In this document: piece after piece, positions 46,643-55,710 of the stretch | Position numbering within the stretch: the stretch's first letter is position 1 | How the letters are laid out: each line of letters begins with the position of its first letter | Origin: Photorhabdus akhurstii | GTDB lineage: Bacteria; Pseudomonadota; Gammaproteobacteria; Enterobacterales; Enterobacteriaceae | Reading direction: 5' to 3' | DNA length: 64,000 nt | NCBI RefSeq assembly: GCF_018448925.1 | Contig: NZ_RCWE01000013.1 | Location: 62,001 to 126,000 of the forward strand | The notes under the pieces: model-generated | What the model saw: only the letters and a program-made list of their open reading frames with translations | What the model was told of the DNA's origin: nothing | The model's database searches: none | Position numbers and translations under genes: made by a program

Positions 46643-48136
46643 ATGAGTGATATTAACTTATTACAGTCAGTTACGGCCTTTTTGCAGCATAATCATGGAC
46701 ATTATATTAATGGTCAGCCAGTCAGTGGTCAGGGGAGTGAAACACTTTCTGTCATAAACCCTGCGACTGATGAAGTTATTGCAACGGTTAATCAAGGTAG
46801 TGAAGCGGAAGTCAATGTTGCTATGCAAGCGGCGCAGGCGGCATTTCATGGGGTGTGGGCACAGACTTCGCCGATGGAGCGCGGTCACTGCCTGAATCGT
46901 CTGGCAGATCTATTACTGGCGCATCGGGAAGAGTTGGCGCAGCTAGAAACTCTCTGCTCCGGTAAAACCATCCAGCTATCCCGCATGCTGGAAATTGATT
47001 CCTCCGCTCAGTTCCTGCGTTATTTTGCCGGATGGTCAAGTAAGATCAGCGGTGAAACCCTGAATGTCTCTTTGCCCTCTTTTAAAGGTGAGCAATACAC
47101 GGCGTTTACCCGTCGTGAGCCGGTCGGTGTTGTGGTGGGGATTATTCCGTGGAATTTTTCCATCATGGTTGCCATCTGGAAAATAGCGGCTGCACTGACG
47201 TGTGGCTGTACCATTGTATTGAAACCCAGTGAATACACTCCGCTGACCATGCTCAGAGTGGCTGAATTAGCCAAGGAAGCGGGTATTCCTGATGGTGTCA
47301 TTAATGTGATTAATGGTTCAGGTTCGGTGCTTGGTCCGGCGCTGATAGGTCATCCATTGTGTGCTAAGGTGACTTTCACCGGTTCAGTGCCAACGGGTAT
47401 TGCTGTTGGTAAATCAGCAATGGAACAGGGATTGACTCGTGCTACGCTGGAATTGGGCGGCAAGAACGGCGCGGCGTTTTTAGCGGATATGTCGGTTGAA
47501 AAAATTGTCGATGGTATTTTAGAGGCCGGTTATCTCAATCAAGGGCAGATTTGTGCGGCGGCGGAACGTTTCTATATTCCTGCAAGCCATATGGATGACG
47601 TGTTGAAATTGTTGTCTGAAAGACTCGCGACAATGAAGATTGGCTCTCCTCTGGATGAATCAACAGAAATGGGGCCGTTGGCAAACAAAGCGCACTATAA
47701 CAAGATCCTGTCCCTGTTTGAGCAAGCGCGTCAAGAAGGCAGTGAGATTGTTTACGGTGGTCATGCTCTGGCCGGGCCGGGCTTCTTTGTGGCGCCGACG
47801 GTGATTCGTGCTAACAGCCCAGAAGATTCATTGATGAAGGAAGAGACATTTGGTCCTGTTGGGACGTTCCTCAGCTATAACGATGAAGAAGAGCTGATTG
47901 GCTTGATGAACAGCACTCCATTTGGTTTAGCGGCGAGTTTGTGGACCAATGATCTCAGCAAAGCCATGCGCATGATCCCGCGTATCGAAGCGGGGACCGT
48001 TTGGGTCAATATGCATACATTCCTTGATCCGGCATTACCATTTGGCGGTACCAAATCCTCAGGCATTGGTCGTGAATTCGGTAGCGCTTTTATTGAGCAC
48101 TATACTGAATTGAAATCCGTTATGGTTCGCTATTGA
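46643..48136 (+). CDS. Aldehyde dehydrogenase (FeaB/PuuC-like)
   Basis: The 497-residue NAD(P)-dependent enzyme shows INPATDEVIATVNQG, GIIPWNFSIMVAIWKIAAAL, LELGGKNGAAFL (catalytic Glu), NQGQICAAAERFYIP (catalytic Cys) and PFGGTKSSGIGREFG. Similarity to phenylacetaldehyde dehydrogenase FeaB appears good through the N-terminal region QEFLxxxHGxYIxGxP-like start. It is the last gene of the operon and should turn the aldehyde from the FAD enzyme into an acid. A strong terminator follows. Confidence 0.92.
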   Translation: MSDINLLQSVTAFLQHNHGHYINGQPVSGQGSETLSVINPATDEVIATVNQGSEAEVNVAMQAAQAAFHGVWAQTSPMERGHCLNRLADLLLAHREELAQLETLCSGKTIQLSRMLEIDSSAQFLRYFAGWSSKISGETLNVSLPSFKGEQYTAFTRREPVGVVVGIIPWNFSIMVAIWKIAAALTCGCTIVLKPSEYTPLTMLRVAELAKEAGIPDGVINVINGSGSVLGPALIGHPLCAKVTFTGSVPTGIAVGKSAMEQGLTRATLELGGKNGAAFLADMSVEKIVDGILEAGYLNQGQICAAAERFYIPASHMDDVLKLLSERLATMKIGSPLDESTEMGPLANKAHYNKILSLFEQARQEGSEIVYGGHALAGPGFFVAPTVIRANSPEDSLMKEETFGPVGTFLSYNDEEELIGLMNSTPFGLAASLWTNDLSKAMRMIPRIEAGTVWVNMHTFLDPALPFGGTKSSGIGREFGSAFIEHYTELKSVMVRY

Positions 48137-48162
48137 TTTGATATTCGGATCAAAATAAGCAA

Positions 48163-48183
48163 GGCCCCTTGATTGAAGGGGCC
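48163..48183 (+). terminator. Terminator of the oxidoreductase-aldehyde dehydrogenase operon
   Basis: GGCCCCTT and AAGGGGCC form a perfect 8-bp stem with a five-base loop, followed by ATTGTC. It lies 27 bases after the stop. Confidence 0.7.
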
Positions 48184-48273
48184 ATTGTCAAACCTAAGGT
48201 CATCACTGGCATTTTATCCAAGAGAGGGCTTCTCAGGGCGGCAGGTTGATTGTGTACTGTTCACCACTATAAT

Positions 48274-49413
48274 TCAATATTCGTGATTAATAAGGTAACG
48301 AGTGCTACGACCACCCGCGCCAGTACTTTCTAAACAACCTAGCTCAACCAAATGTGCCAGGTGTCTGGTCGCAGTGGCACGACTTACCTTCGCCACTTTT
48401 TGATATTGGCTGCTACTAATGCCTTGCTCAAAATTGCCGTCCAGCATACGGTTTAGCACCTTGGTTTGCTCTGCGGTAAGTTGAGTCTGATCTATCCGGC
48501 GCCAAAATTTAGCTTTTTGCACAACCTGATTAATTTCTTTCAATTTATTTGTTAAGGTCTCATTCAGTATTTTCAGAAACCAAACCAACCAATCAGTAAT
48601 ATCCAAGCCGCCACGCTGAGTACTTTCAAGGATTTCGTAATACGCTTTACGATGATGACAAATACTTACCGACATTGCATAGAAACGAATTGAGCGGTTT
48701 TCGGCTTGAGCAAGTGCAAGGTCTGTTAAAAATCGGGTAATGCGCCCGTTTCCGTCTTCTAAAGGATGGATTGTTACAAACCATAAATGGACAATTGCTG
48801 CTCTAATAATGGGATCGAGACAAGTATCTGTTCGGGATTGATTGAACCACGTTATAAATTGGGGTATTTCGTCGACTACTCTTTCTGGCGGTGGTGCTTC
48901 AAGGTGAACAGTTGGCTTATCTAAACGACCGGATACCACTTCTATCATCCCTTCGCGTAATTTTCCTCCTTGTATCGGATTGAACATGGTATAGCCTTCG
49001 GGGAATATCAACTGATGCCACTTGAGTATGCGTTCAAGGGTTAAATCGGAGTGGCTATTTTCTATCACATCAAGGGCGACCTCTGTAATGCCGTCACTCT
49101 TCTCTACGATTGGATAAGGTTTTTCTTCCGTAATACCTAATCTGTTTGCCAATGATGAACGTATTGAAGCTGCATTCAGTCTTTCTCCTTCAATTTCACT
49201 TGAATAGAGTATGTTAGATAGAAGGCTATCAAGCGTTGCCTGCTTGGTGTCTTCATAATCAGATTTGCCTAATAACAGTCCCTGATTGAAATGCACATCT
49301 CGCAGTAATGGTGCAATAGTATCGGTGTTCCAATGAAATGCAGGCCAGTTCGGTTGTTCCCATATCCACATTTGCGTCACCCGTGAGTCAAATAACTGCT
49401 CTATTCTACTCAC
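48274..49413 (-). CDS. Fic family protein (AMPylator type) with C-terminal winged helix
   Basis: The 379-residue protein has an N-terminal region like DUF4172, the inhibitory-helix motif SSEIEGERLNAASIR near residue 72-86, the Fic core IHPLEDGNGRITRFL near 215-229 (canonical HxxxDGNGR, with Leu for Phe), and a C-terminal winged-helix segment (QYQKVAKVSRATATRHLAHL). Fic enzymes transfer AMP to protein Tyr, Thr or Ser. The internal inhibitory motif suggests auto-inhibition (class II). Target unknown. Full length and intact. Confidence 0.88.
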   Translation of the reverse strand: MSRIEQLFDSRVTQMWIWEQPNWPAFHWNTDTIAPLLRDVHFNQGLLLGKSDYEDTKQATLDSLLSNILYSSEIEGERLNAASIRSSLANRLGITEEKPYPIVEKSDGITEVALDVIENSHSDLTLERILKWHQLIFPEGYTMFNPIQGGKLREGMIEVVSGRLDKPTVHLEAPPPERVVDEIPQFITWFNQSRTDTCLDPIIRAAIVHLWFVTIHPLEDGNGRITRFLTDLALAQAENRSIRFYAMSVSICHHRKAYYEILESTQRGGLDITDWLVWFLKILNETLTNKLKEINQVVQKAKFWRRIDQTQLTAEQTKVLNRMLDGNFEQGISSSQYQKVAKVSRATATRHLAHLVELGCLESTGAGGRSTRYLINHEY

Positions 49414-49942
49414 AAAATGAGGCGAATAGTGATTTTATTTGACTCATTCTGGGTTTTTCGCCTTGTATTTTGTTAGCGTGGGGTGAAATCACCAATATCG
49501 GGAAATAATTAAGTCTCTGTGTGCTTGTTCTTTAGCGATCAGAATAAGCGTCAAGCGTGAGAATTGCTTAATTAAAGATGACCGTTAATGGTTAATGACG
49601 ATATAACTATTTAATTTGTTTTATACCCTATGGATTTCAAGATGCTTCGTGACGGCAAGGGAGTGAATCCCCGGGAGCATAGCAAACTATGTGACCGGGG
49701 TGAGCGAGTGTAGCCAATAAAGAGGCAACTTGAAGATGACGGGTATATAGTTATGGGCCACTTCAACTCGGACTGGCAGGGGAATTTAAGCAGAGACTTA
49801 CGGTTTGGATAAACGATGAAACAATAAGTTTTTGATCGAATACTCCCACTAGTCCAATTGCCTGTCAAAATATTGCCGAAATGATGCCTCTAAATTATAC
49901 TAATAGTTATTAATAGATATTAAAAACACTGGAGGAATGACT
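49414..49942. other. Spacer between Fic gene and parD, containing an ERIC element
   Basis: Apart from the ERIC repeat it holds the promoters of the divergent Fic and parD genes. A minus-strand frame at 49611-49868 lies across the ERIC repeat and is not a gene. Confidence 0.5.
49622..49747. repeat. ERIC element, second copy (opposite orientation)
   Basis: It reads TATACCCTATGGATTTCAAG at the left and ends GAAGATGACGGGTATA. The core AGGGAGTGAATCCCCGGGAG and GTGACCGGGGTGAGCG is the ERIC signature. It is inverted with respect to the copy at 42644. Confidence 0.88.
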
Positions 49943-50206
49943 ATGCCAACAAGTGTAGCACTAAGCCCTTATTTTGAAGCATTTATCCGTAATCAGATTG
50001 ATAGCGGTCGTTATAACAATACAAGCGAAGTCATTCGCGCCGGTCTTCGTGCGTTAGAAGAGCGAGAGCAGCAGGTAAAAGTTGAATCACTCAAAAGCGC
50101 TATAATGGCTGGCATCCAAAGCGGTGAAAGTAGAGATGCGGGAGATGTTTTTGACCGCCTTACGCAAAAATACAAGAATATGGCCGAAGGTAGTCAGGGT
50201 AAATGA
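49943..50206 (+). CDS. parD: ParD-family antitoxin
   Basis: This ribbon-helix-helix protein has MPTSVALSPYFEAFIRNQI, NNTSEVIRAGLRALEEREQQ and a C-terminal toxin-binding helix with GESRDAGDVFDRLTQKYKN. The product is 87 residues from ATG 49943, which has GGAGGA at the right distance; the ATG two codons upstream is too close to that RBS. The toxin gene overlaps by ATGA but is truncated, so this is an orphan antitoxin. Confidence 0.9.
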   Translation: MPTSVALSPYFEAFIRNQIDSGRYNNTSEVIRAGLRALEEREQQVKVESLKSAIMAGIQSGESRDAGDVFDRLTQKYKNMAEGSQGK

Positions 50207-50280
50207 AACTGAGTATTTCGCCTCTGGCAGAATACGACCTTGAAGAAATCGGCGATTGGATTGCACAAAATAATCCTGTA
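50203..50280 (+). pseudogene. parE: ParE toxin, N-terminal fragment
   Basis: The first 25 codons read MKLSISPLAEYDLEEIGDWI AQNNP (RelE/ParE-type opening). After that the frame runs antisense through the 3' end of a LuxR gene and has no toxin similarity, although it stays open to 50607. About 75 residues of ParE are lost. The toxin is inactive. Confidence 0.8.
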
Positions 50281-50282
50281 AA

Positions 50283-50984
50283 TCACAAATGCCGAGTAAT
50301 AAACCCGTTAGAAACTAATTCAGTGCGGTTAGTCACTTTGGTTTTGGCAAAGATATTGCGCAGGTGGGTTTTGACGGTAGACAGGGAAATATTAAGTATC
50401 TGTGCAATACGTTTGTTACTTGATCCTTCCCTTATCAAATTAATAATTTCTTGCTCTTTAGCTGTCAAAATAGTGGGGGTTTCAGGAAGCAAGTCTCTGA
50501 CGGCTAATTCAATTAATGGCAGAATAGCACTGAGGCGATTAAAGTCTTTTGGTGTAAATGGAATATCTCGTAATAAAGAGACACCGGCAATAATTCGGCT
50601 GTGTTGACGGATAAATATTTCGGCGATGTCCTGTATATTATTTGGCTGCATAAATTCATGGTAATACTTATTATGTTTAGTAAGTGTTTTCTGATCCATG
50701 CCAACCATATTAATATCATCTTGTTGGTAATTATCCGGTCTTAATGGATCTAAATGCTGAAAATGAGCCAGATAATTCTGATGGGTTTCGTCTGAAATGC
50801 CGTACAGGATGTAATTTTCGGGGCGTAATTCATTATTCACCAGATAGAATGCTGCGGCCGAGATAGGAACCAGATGTGCAATGGTATTTAAGCAACTGTA
50901 GATTAAAGCATTTTCACGGCTATTCGGTAGTACAGTAGACAAGAAGGTTCTCCCTTTAGAATAATATCTAATTGGATAAATCAA
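50283..50984 (-). CDS. LuxR family transcriptional regulator
   Basis: The 233-residue protein has a C-terminal HTH: LTAKEQEIINLIREGSSNKR, IAQILNISLSTVKTHLRNIF and AKTKVTNRTELVS. The N-terminal domain (AAFYLVNNELRPENYILYGI and YYHEFMQPNNIQDIAEIF) resembles ligand-sensing regions of LuxR solos and is shared in style with the regulator at 44015. It may control the divergent APC permease gene or distant genes. Its 3' end sits at the breakpoint of parE. Confidence 0.85.
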   Translation of the reverse strand: MIYPIRYYSKGRTFLSTVLPNSRENALIYSCLNTIAHLVPISAAAFYLVNNELRPENYILYGISDETHQNYLAHFQHLDPLRPDNYQQDDINMVGMDQKTLTKHNKYYHEFMQPNNIQDIAEIFIRQHSRIIAGVSLLRDIPFTPKDFNRLSAILPLIELAVRDLLPETPTILTAKEQEIINLIREGSSNKRIAQILNISLSTVKTHLRNIFAKTKVTNRTELVSNGFITRHL

Positions 50985-51391
50985 TACTGAAAATTAATCA
51001 AATACTAATTAAAATGCAAAATTAACACAAAACAAACATATTAATAACGTGATATGGATTGCAATAAATGAAATTTCTCAACGTGATGATCACTGGCTAA
51101 GAACAGGTTTTTTGGTATATATCTGAAATAATTTCTTAATGCATTAATTAAGCGATTTTATTTTTATTGATTGATATTTAAGTAATTATTTTTGATTTTT
51201 TCTGTTTTCTGGTATTTTTCGTTACATCTTTTCAGTTATTAATCCCTCTTTAGGTATCGTTCTTTAGGACGATGGTCGGTATTCCTCTTCACTTTCTATA
51301 GTGTATTTATCCTCAATAAAGTTTACAAAAAATTCACAAATGAATCGCCGTGAGCATTATTTTTACGACTAGAAGTTAAGAGGGAAGATAA
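50985..51391. other. Divergent spacer between LuxR gene and permease
   Basis: 407 AT-rich bases without recognised gene; it carries both promoters. A GAGGGAAG RBS lies just before the permease ATG. Confidence 0.4.
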
Positions 51392-52885
51392 ATGAATATG
51401 TCAACACGACTGACTTCGCATATTGAAAAGGGAGTGGTGGGGTTTCCTACCGCACTGGCAAGTTCTGTCGGGGTGATTATGGCAAGCCCGGTTATTCTGA
51501 CTGTGACCAGTGGTTTTGGGATTGGTGGTGATACTTTCGTACTGGCAATGCTGATCAGTTTTATCATGATGCAGGCCCAAGTGACGACATTTGCTGAGGC
51601 GGCGGCTATTTTGCCTACTTCTGGCTCTGTCTATGACTATATCTCTTGTGGAATGGGGCGATTCTGGGCGATTACCGGTGCGCTTTCGGCTTATCTGATT
51701 GTTCATATTTTTGCGGGTACAGCAGAAACGATTCTCTCCGGTGTTATGGCATTAGTGAATTTTGACAGCCTTAATACGATGGTGGAAAGTTATAACGCTT
51801 CATGGATGGTCGGTGTTGGGTTAGTGATTACGTTCGGGTTACTTAATGCGTTGGGTATTGAAGCGTTTGGTAAAGTCGAAATTGTGCTGACATTCTGCAT
51901 GTGGAGTACTTTGGTTATTTTCAGTATTTGTGGATTATTAATGCCGTTTTCTGTGCCGCTGGAGAGTTGGTTTGGTGAAGGGCTTAATCTGAGCGATCCT
52001 TTGGCGGTACTGAGTCTGGTGGGAATGGCGATGTTTATGTTTGTCGGCTGTGAACTGGTGACGCCAATGGCGCCTGAAATTAAAAATTCCGCCAGAGTTC
52101 TTCCGCGAGCAATGATAACCGGCCTGTGTGGGGTGGCTTTTTGCATGGGGTTATATGGCGCGTCAATCAGCCATCAGGTAGAAAATGTGCTGGTGGATGT
52201 AGAAAATAACGTTCGCTTGCTAGAAACGCCAATGGCAATTCCCGCTTTTGCCGGTCAGGTGATGGGGGATTTTGGTAAATATTGGATTGGTATTGGGCTA
52301 TTACTGGCGGGAGCGGCAACGATTAATACCCTGATGGCGGCGGTGCCGCGTATTCTCTATGGTATGGCATTGGATGGCGCATTACCGCGTATTTTTGCTT
52401 ATCTACATCCACGTTTTAAAACGCCAATATTTGGGATTTTGGTTGCGGTAATGATCCCCTGTTTACATACCTTTATTATTCAAGGTGATTTGAACCGGAT
52501 TATGCCTTTGGTATTAGCCGCTGTATGTGCCTGGTGCGTTGCTTATTTGCTGGTGACATGTTCTGTGATATTACTGCGTATCCGCAGACCTGATTTACAT
52601 CGTGCCTATAAATCACCCTTTTTCCCATTACCTCAAATTGTCTCTAGTGTAGGCATTATTTTGGCGATCATTAACATCACGCCTCCGGGAATGAATCCCG
52701 GTGATGTGTATATTCCATTTGCCATTATATTGGGTCTGACCGCCAGCTATGCCCTGTTTTGGACGCTATGTGTACAACGGGTGAATCCGTTTAAGCCAGT
52801 ACCCGTTGAGCAGGTACTTTCGCATACTTTCACTAAGGGTGAATTGCGGGAGGTGCAACTTGAGCCACTTCGTTCCCTTGATTGA
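51392..52885 (+). CDS. APC-family amino acid/amine permease
   Basis: The 497-residue integral membrane protein has about 12 hydrophobic helices and APC hallmarks: GVVGFPTALASSVGVIMASP near residue 13 (start of helix 1), FAEAAAILPTSGSVYDYISC near 67, GLLNALGIEAFGKVE near 148, and APEIKNSARVLPRAM near 227. It probably imports an amino acid or amine, perhaps the substrate of the nearby oxidase operon. A DUF3156 gene overlaps its 3' end. Confidence 0.88.
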   Translation: MNMSTRLTSHIEKGVVGFPTALASSVGVIMASPVILTVTSGFGIGGDTFVLAMLISFIMMQAQVTTFAEAAAILPTSGSVYDYISCGMGRFWAITGALSAYLIVHIFAGTAETILSGVMALVNFDSLNTMVESYNASWMVGVGLVITFGLLNALGIEAFGKVEIVLTFCMWSTLVIFSICGLLMPFSVPLESWFGEGLNLSDPLAVLSLVGMAMFMFVGCELVTPMAPEIKNSARVLPRAMITGLCGVAFCMGLYGASISHQVENVLVDVENNVRLLETPMAIPAFAGQVMGDFGKYWIGIGLLLAGAATINTLMAAVPRILYGMALDGALPRIFAYLHPRFKTPIFGILVAVMIPCLHTFIIQGDLNRIMPLVLAAVCAWCVAYLLVTCSVILLRIRRPDLHRAYKSPFFPLPQIVSSVGIILAIINITPPGMNPGDVYIPFAIILGLTASYALFWTLCVQRVNPFKPVPVEQVLSHTFTKGELREVQLEPLRSLD

Positions 52886-53456
52886 CAGTATTTGGCGGCG
52901 GTTGAATAAACCCCGCTATCCTACTGGTTATCAGGCAGGTATAACGCTAAACCGGTTGGAACAGAATTTATCGCCTTACTGTTGTGAGCGTTTATCAGCA
53001 GAAAGTTTGCAAGTGACGTTACCTGATGGATTGCAGATTGAAGTTTGTGAAAAGCCGAAAGCGTTGTTTTTGGCCTATATTGTCAGTTGTTGTTTTCGTT
53101 TGCAGGGGAATACTTCACTTAAGGAAAAAATCATTATTAGAGCTAAGGTAAAGGGAATATTTCGGCGAAAGAGTGTGATTTATTACTGTTGTCATGGTAC
53201 GGAGTATGGACAGCCGATTATTGATTTACTCAATCAACATCCATTAATTGGTGAAACGCTGGCAGAGTTGGATTTCCGGGATCTGATATTGAATATTCAT
53301 CAGGGGAAGTGGCAATTTGAGGTGGAACATTTTGCCGCTTCTGAGGTTGTCAGTCGATTGCCGGCTAGTCGTCGTTATTTACGTTTGACTGTTGAACAGC
53401 GCCATTTGTTGCTCAGTACTTTGCTGATGTTTAGCCAATTTATGGGAAAGATCTAA
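52860..53456 (+). CDS. DUF3156 family protein
   Basis: This 198-residue soluble protein starts at TTG 52860 with a GGGAGG RBS, overlapping the end of the permease gene. It opens SHFVPLIDSIWRRLNKPRY and contains LPDGLQIEVCEKPKALFLAY and VSRLPASRRYLRLTVEQRHL. DUF3156 proteins are usually encoded with APC permeases; the role is unknown. The frame is open further upstream, but those residues are the permease tail in another frame. Confidence 0.75.
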   Translation: MSHFVPLIDSIWRRLNKPRYPTGYQAGITLNRLEQNLSPYCCERLSAESLQVTLPDGLQIEVCEKPKALFLAYIVSCCFRLQGNTSLKEKIIIRAKVKGIFRRKSVIYYCCHGTEYGQPIIDLLNQHPLIGETLAELDFRDLILNIHQGKWQFEVEHFAASEVVSRLPASRRYLRLTVEQRHLLLSTLLMFSQFMGKI

Positions 53457-53468
53457 TATTTTCGCCTG

Positions 53469-53582
53469 CTATACTGCAAACTCTACCAAAATAAAAGGGT
53501 TTGGAATTTTATTTCCAACTCTTTCGACCAAACCGAAAATGCGTCCCGGGTTCTTATTTACAGGGGGAGTTGTTTCACTCAT
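53469..53582 (-). pseudogene. abgT: AbgT transporter relic (37 codons)
   Basis: From ATG 53582 the frame encodes VNKNPGRIFGLVERVGNKIP and NPFILVEFAV before a TAG at 53469. This is the N-terminus of p-aminobenzoyl-glutamate transporter AbgT, including the start of the first membrane helix; the remaining about 470 residues are missing. It follows abgB on the same strand, as abgT does in E. coli. Confidence 0.78.
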
Positions 53583-53637
53583 GTTTTTTCCTTTGTGTTT
53601 GCTGTCGTTATTATTTTTTAATTATATAAATGACTGA

Positions 53638-53670
53638 ATACTGGTTTGCCTGCTATAGGCAAGCCAGTAT
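53638..53670 (-). terminator. Hairpin between abgB and the abgT relic
   Basis: ATACTGG-TTTGCCT and AGGCAAG-CCAGTAT pair over 14 positions with one mismatch and a five-base loop. It lies just after the abgB stop, so it ends abgB transcription. Confidence 0.65.
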
Positions 53671-53684
53671 TTATCGGAGCAAAG

Positions 53685-55133
53685 TTACTTCAAAGGTGAT
53701 GGTTTAACATCGGGTGGAATAGGGCTCTGATAGGGATTTTTATCCCTCTGGTGTTTGAACTCTGATTGAGCCTCTGATAGCAGAACCGGGTCTGTTAATA
53801 ATTCAAGCGCGGTAGCGGCCATAATTTTCCCTGCAAGGCACATCCCTTTGTGAGCAATGGATGAACGTCCTTGTGCGACTAGTTGCCAAGTATGCAGTGG
53901 TGTGCCAAAGGCAAAGCAGGGGCTTAAACATTGGGCGGTTGGTGTTACCCAGCTAACATCTCCAACATCGGTAGAGGCATATATTAACTCTTGCGATTCT
54001 ATATAAGGCAAGACTTCATCTGTCAGTGCTTTTTCCCCTTGTCGCTCACTCCAGCGTTTACCCTCTTCACCCGCTATCTGAGTTGCATTGAATTTGACAT
54101 TGCGTAAATCATCTTTTGTCAGTGTTTGATGGATTTTTTCGGCAAATTGGCGTTCTTCATCAGTGTATTCAGGAATACCAAAAGCTTGAACATATTGATA
54201 CATCGCTCTTTCCATCGTGCGGTTAGGAACATAATTTGAACACGCTGTGTCAAAGCGAATATTCAATTGCGTACCGGTCATTAAGGCGGCACCTTTAGCG
54301 ATATCAATAACTCGTTGATAAATATCTTGAGCCTGATCCCGTTGCGGAGCGCGAACAAGGTATAAAACTTCGGCATCAGCTTGTACAACGTTAGGTGACA
54401 TACCGCCCGTATTAGTCACTGCATAATGAATTCGTGCTTCCTGAATGATATGTTCACGAAGAAATTGAACACCCACATTCATCAGACTGACAGCATCTAA
54501 AGCACTTCTACCTAGGTGGGGAGAATTGGCGGCGTGTGAAGCAATCCCTTTGAAATGAAATGCTGTTTGGATATTTGCCAGAGACTGAACATTAAATACA
54601 CTACTGAATGATTCAGGATGCCATGTAATTGCTGCATCAACATCATCAAAAAGACCATCCCGGACCATAAATGTTTTACCGGAACCCCCTTCTTCGGCTG
54701 GGCAGCCGTAAAACCGCACAGTTCCAAAGAGTTGATTTTTTTGCAGCCAGGCTTTCACTGCAAATGCCGCAGCGAGGGCGGCCGTCCCCAGTAAATTATG
54801 TCCACACCCGTGGCCGTTACCGTTTTCAATTACAGGACTAGGTTCATAACAGCCTGCTTTTTGGCTTAAACCAGACAGTGCATCATACTCACCAAGTAAA
54901 GCAATCACAGGGTGTCCACTACCATAACTGGCGATAAACGCGGTCTCAATATTGCCTACCCCTCTTTGAACTACAAACCCTTCATTCTCTAACGCATTTG
55001 CGAGCAGTTCAGCAGAAAAGTTTTCTTTAAAATTGGTTTCAGGGTGTTCCCAAATCTTATCGCTAAGGTAAGTAAAATCACTTTGGCGTTGGTTAATATA
55101 TTCATGTATGAATTCAGTCAATGAATTATTCAT
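53685..55133 (-). CDS. abgB: p-Aminobenzoyl-glutamate hydrolase subunit B (M20 family)
   Basis: The 482-residue protein aligns over its full length with E. coli AbgB (481 aa): KIWEHPETNFKENFSAELLA, GHPVIALLGEYDALSGLSQK, GHGCGHNLLGTAA (metal His), FYGCPAEEGGSGKTFMVRDG (Glu pair), AAHAANSPHLGRSALDA-like region and a terminal KPSPLK. With AbgA it cleaves p-aminobenzoyl-glutamate, a folate breakdown product. AbgA and AbgT are relics here, so whether AbgB acts alone or on another amide is open. Confidence 0.92.
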   Translation of the reverse strand: MNNSLTEFIHEYINQRQSDFTYLSDKIWEHPETNFKENFSAELLANALENEGFVVQRGVGNIETAFIASYGSGHPVIALLGEYDALSGLSQKAGCYEPSPVIENGNGHGCGHNLLGTAALAAAFAVKAWLQKNQLFGTVRFYGCPAEEGGSGKTFMVRDGLFDDVDAAITWHPESFSSVFNVQSLANIQTAFHFKGIASHAANSPHLGRSALDAVSLMNVGVQFLREHIIQEARIHYAVTNTGGMSPNVVQADAEVLYLVRAPQRDQAQDIYQRVIDIAKGAALMTGTQLNIRFDTACSNYVPNRTMERAMYQYVQAFGIPEYTDEERQFAEKIHQTLTKDDLRNVKFNATQIAGEEGKRWSERQGEKALTDEVLPYIESQELIYASTDVGDVSWVTPTAQCLSPCFAFGTPLHTWQLVAQGRSSIAHKGMCLAGKIMAATALELLTDPVLLSEAQSEFKHQRDKNPYQSPIPPDVKPSPLK

Positions 55134-55149
55134 AGTATGAACTCCGAAA

Positions 55150-55510
55150 TCAGTAAGTTAGGGTGACAGTGGCGAATGTTTCCACTGCGGTTGTCATCAC
55201 ATTTTCATAAAAGTCAAACAGTTCATTATAATGATGACCCACACTGAGTTCTGTACCGAAAATTGAGGTAGGTGGCTTGACCACCATTCGATTTGACGCG
55301 CTCCATAAAGTAGGTTGCGTCCTCTTAGCCAGCCGCTTGCTGGTCTTTTGGCAACAGATGAAAGTTCTGGGATATATTGTTGAGCCTGTTGATAAATGAA
55401 ATCGACCTACACAGGACTCGGTTGGTTACTTTGAGCGGCTCCCATTAACTGTATTTCATATTCAACCCCCTGCATTTTTGCCGCTCCTTCAATAAGCTGC
55501 TTCAACTGAA
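55150..55510 (-). pseudogene. abgA: AbgA relic with stop codon and frameshifts
   Basis: On the minus strand the C-terminal part of AbgA can be read in pieces: EGAAKMQGVEYEIQLMGAAQ then SNQPSP, a TAG, DFIYQQAQQYIPELSSVAKR then PASG, a frameshift, EDATYFMERVKSNGGQATYL, another frameshift, and FGTELSVGHHYNELFDFYEN to a TGA at 55150. The N-terminal two thirds are absent. It ends 17 bases before abgB, the normal abgA-abgB order. Confidence 0.8.
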
Positions 55511-55522
55511 AACATACTAAAT

Positions 55523-55684
55523 ATGAAGACGGTTTTGTTCACCATTGATCACAGAAGAAAGCTAGGACTGGCAGAGCAAAAAGCTATTGATGAGATAAGA
55601 AAAACCTTGGATTTCAGTGAGATATTTCATCTAAGCCATGATGATGAGAAATCAATAATCGAGTTTGCAAAGCATTCAATATAA
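55523..55684 (+). CDS. Small hypothetical ORF, 53 aa
   Basis: ATG 55523 to TAA 55684 encodes a charged 53-residue peptide that opens MKTVLFTIDHRRKLGLAEQK and ends EKSIIEFAKHSI. No family is recognised. A good terminator follows nine bases after the stop, which supports a real transcript, but no strong RBS is visible. It lies directly beyond the break of abgA, so it could be the tail of sequence that replaced the lost part. Confidence 0.4.
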   Translation: MKTVLFTIDHRRKLGLAEQKAIDEIRKTLDFSEIFHLSHDDEKSIIEFAKHSI

Positions 55685-55692
55685 CCAATCTT

Positions 55693-55710
55693 AGCCCTCT
55701 ATCGAGGGCT
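55693..55710 (+). terminator. Hairpin after the 53-aa ORF
   Basis: AGCCCTC and GAGGGCT form a perfect 7-bp stem with loop TATC, followed by CCCCATC without a T run. Confidence 0.5.

Noticed and set aside
49611-49868. An 85-codon minus-strand ORF
   Set aside because: It lies mostly within an ERIC repeat and reflects the repeat sequence, not a gene.
50203-50607. A 134-codon frame that starts as ParE
   Set aside because: Only the first 25 codons are ParE-like; the rest is antisense to the LuxR gene's coding sequence.
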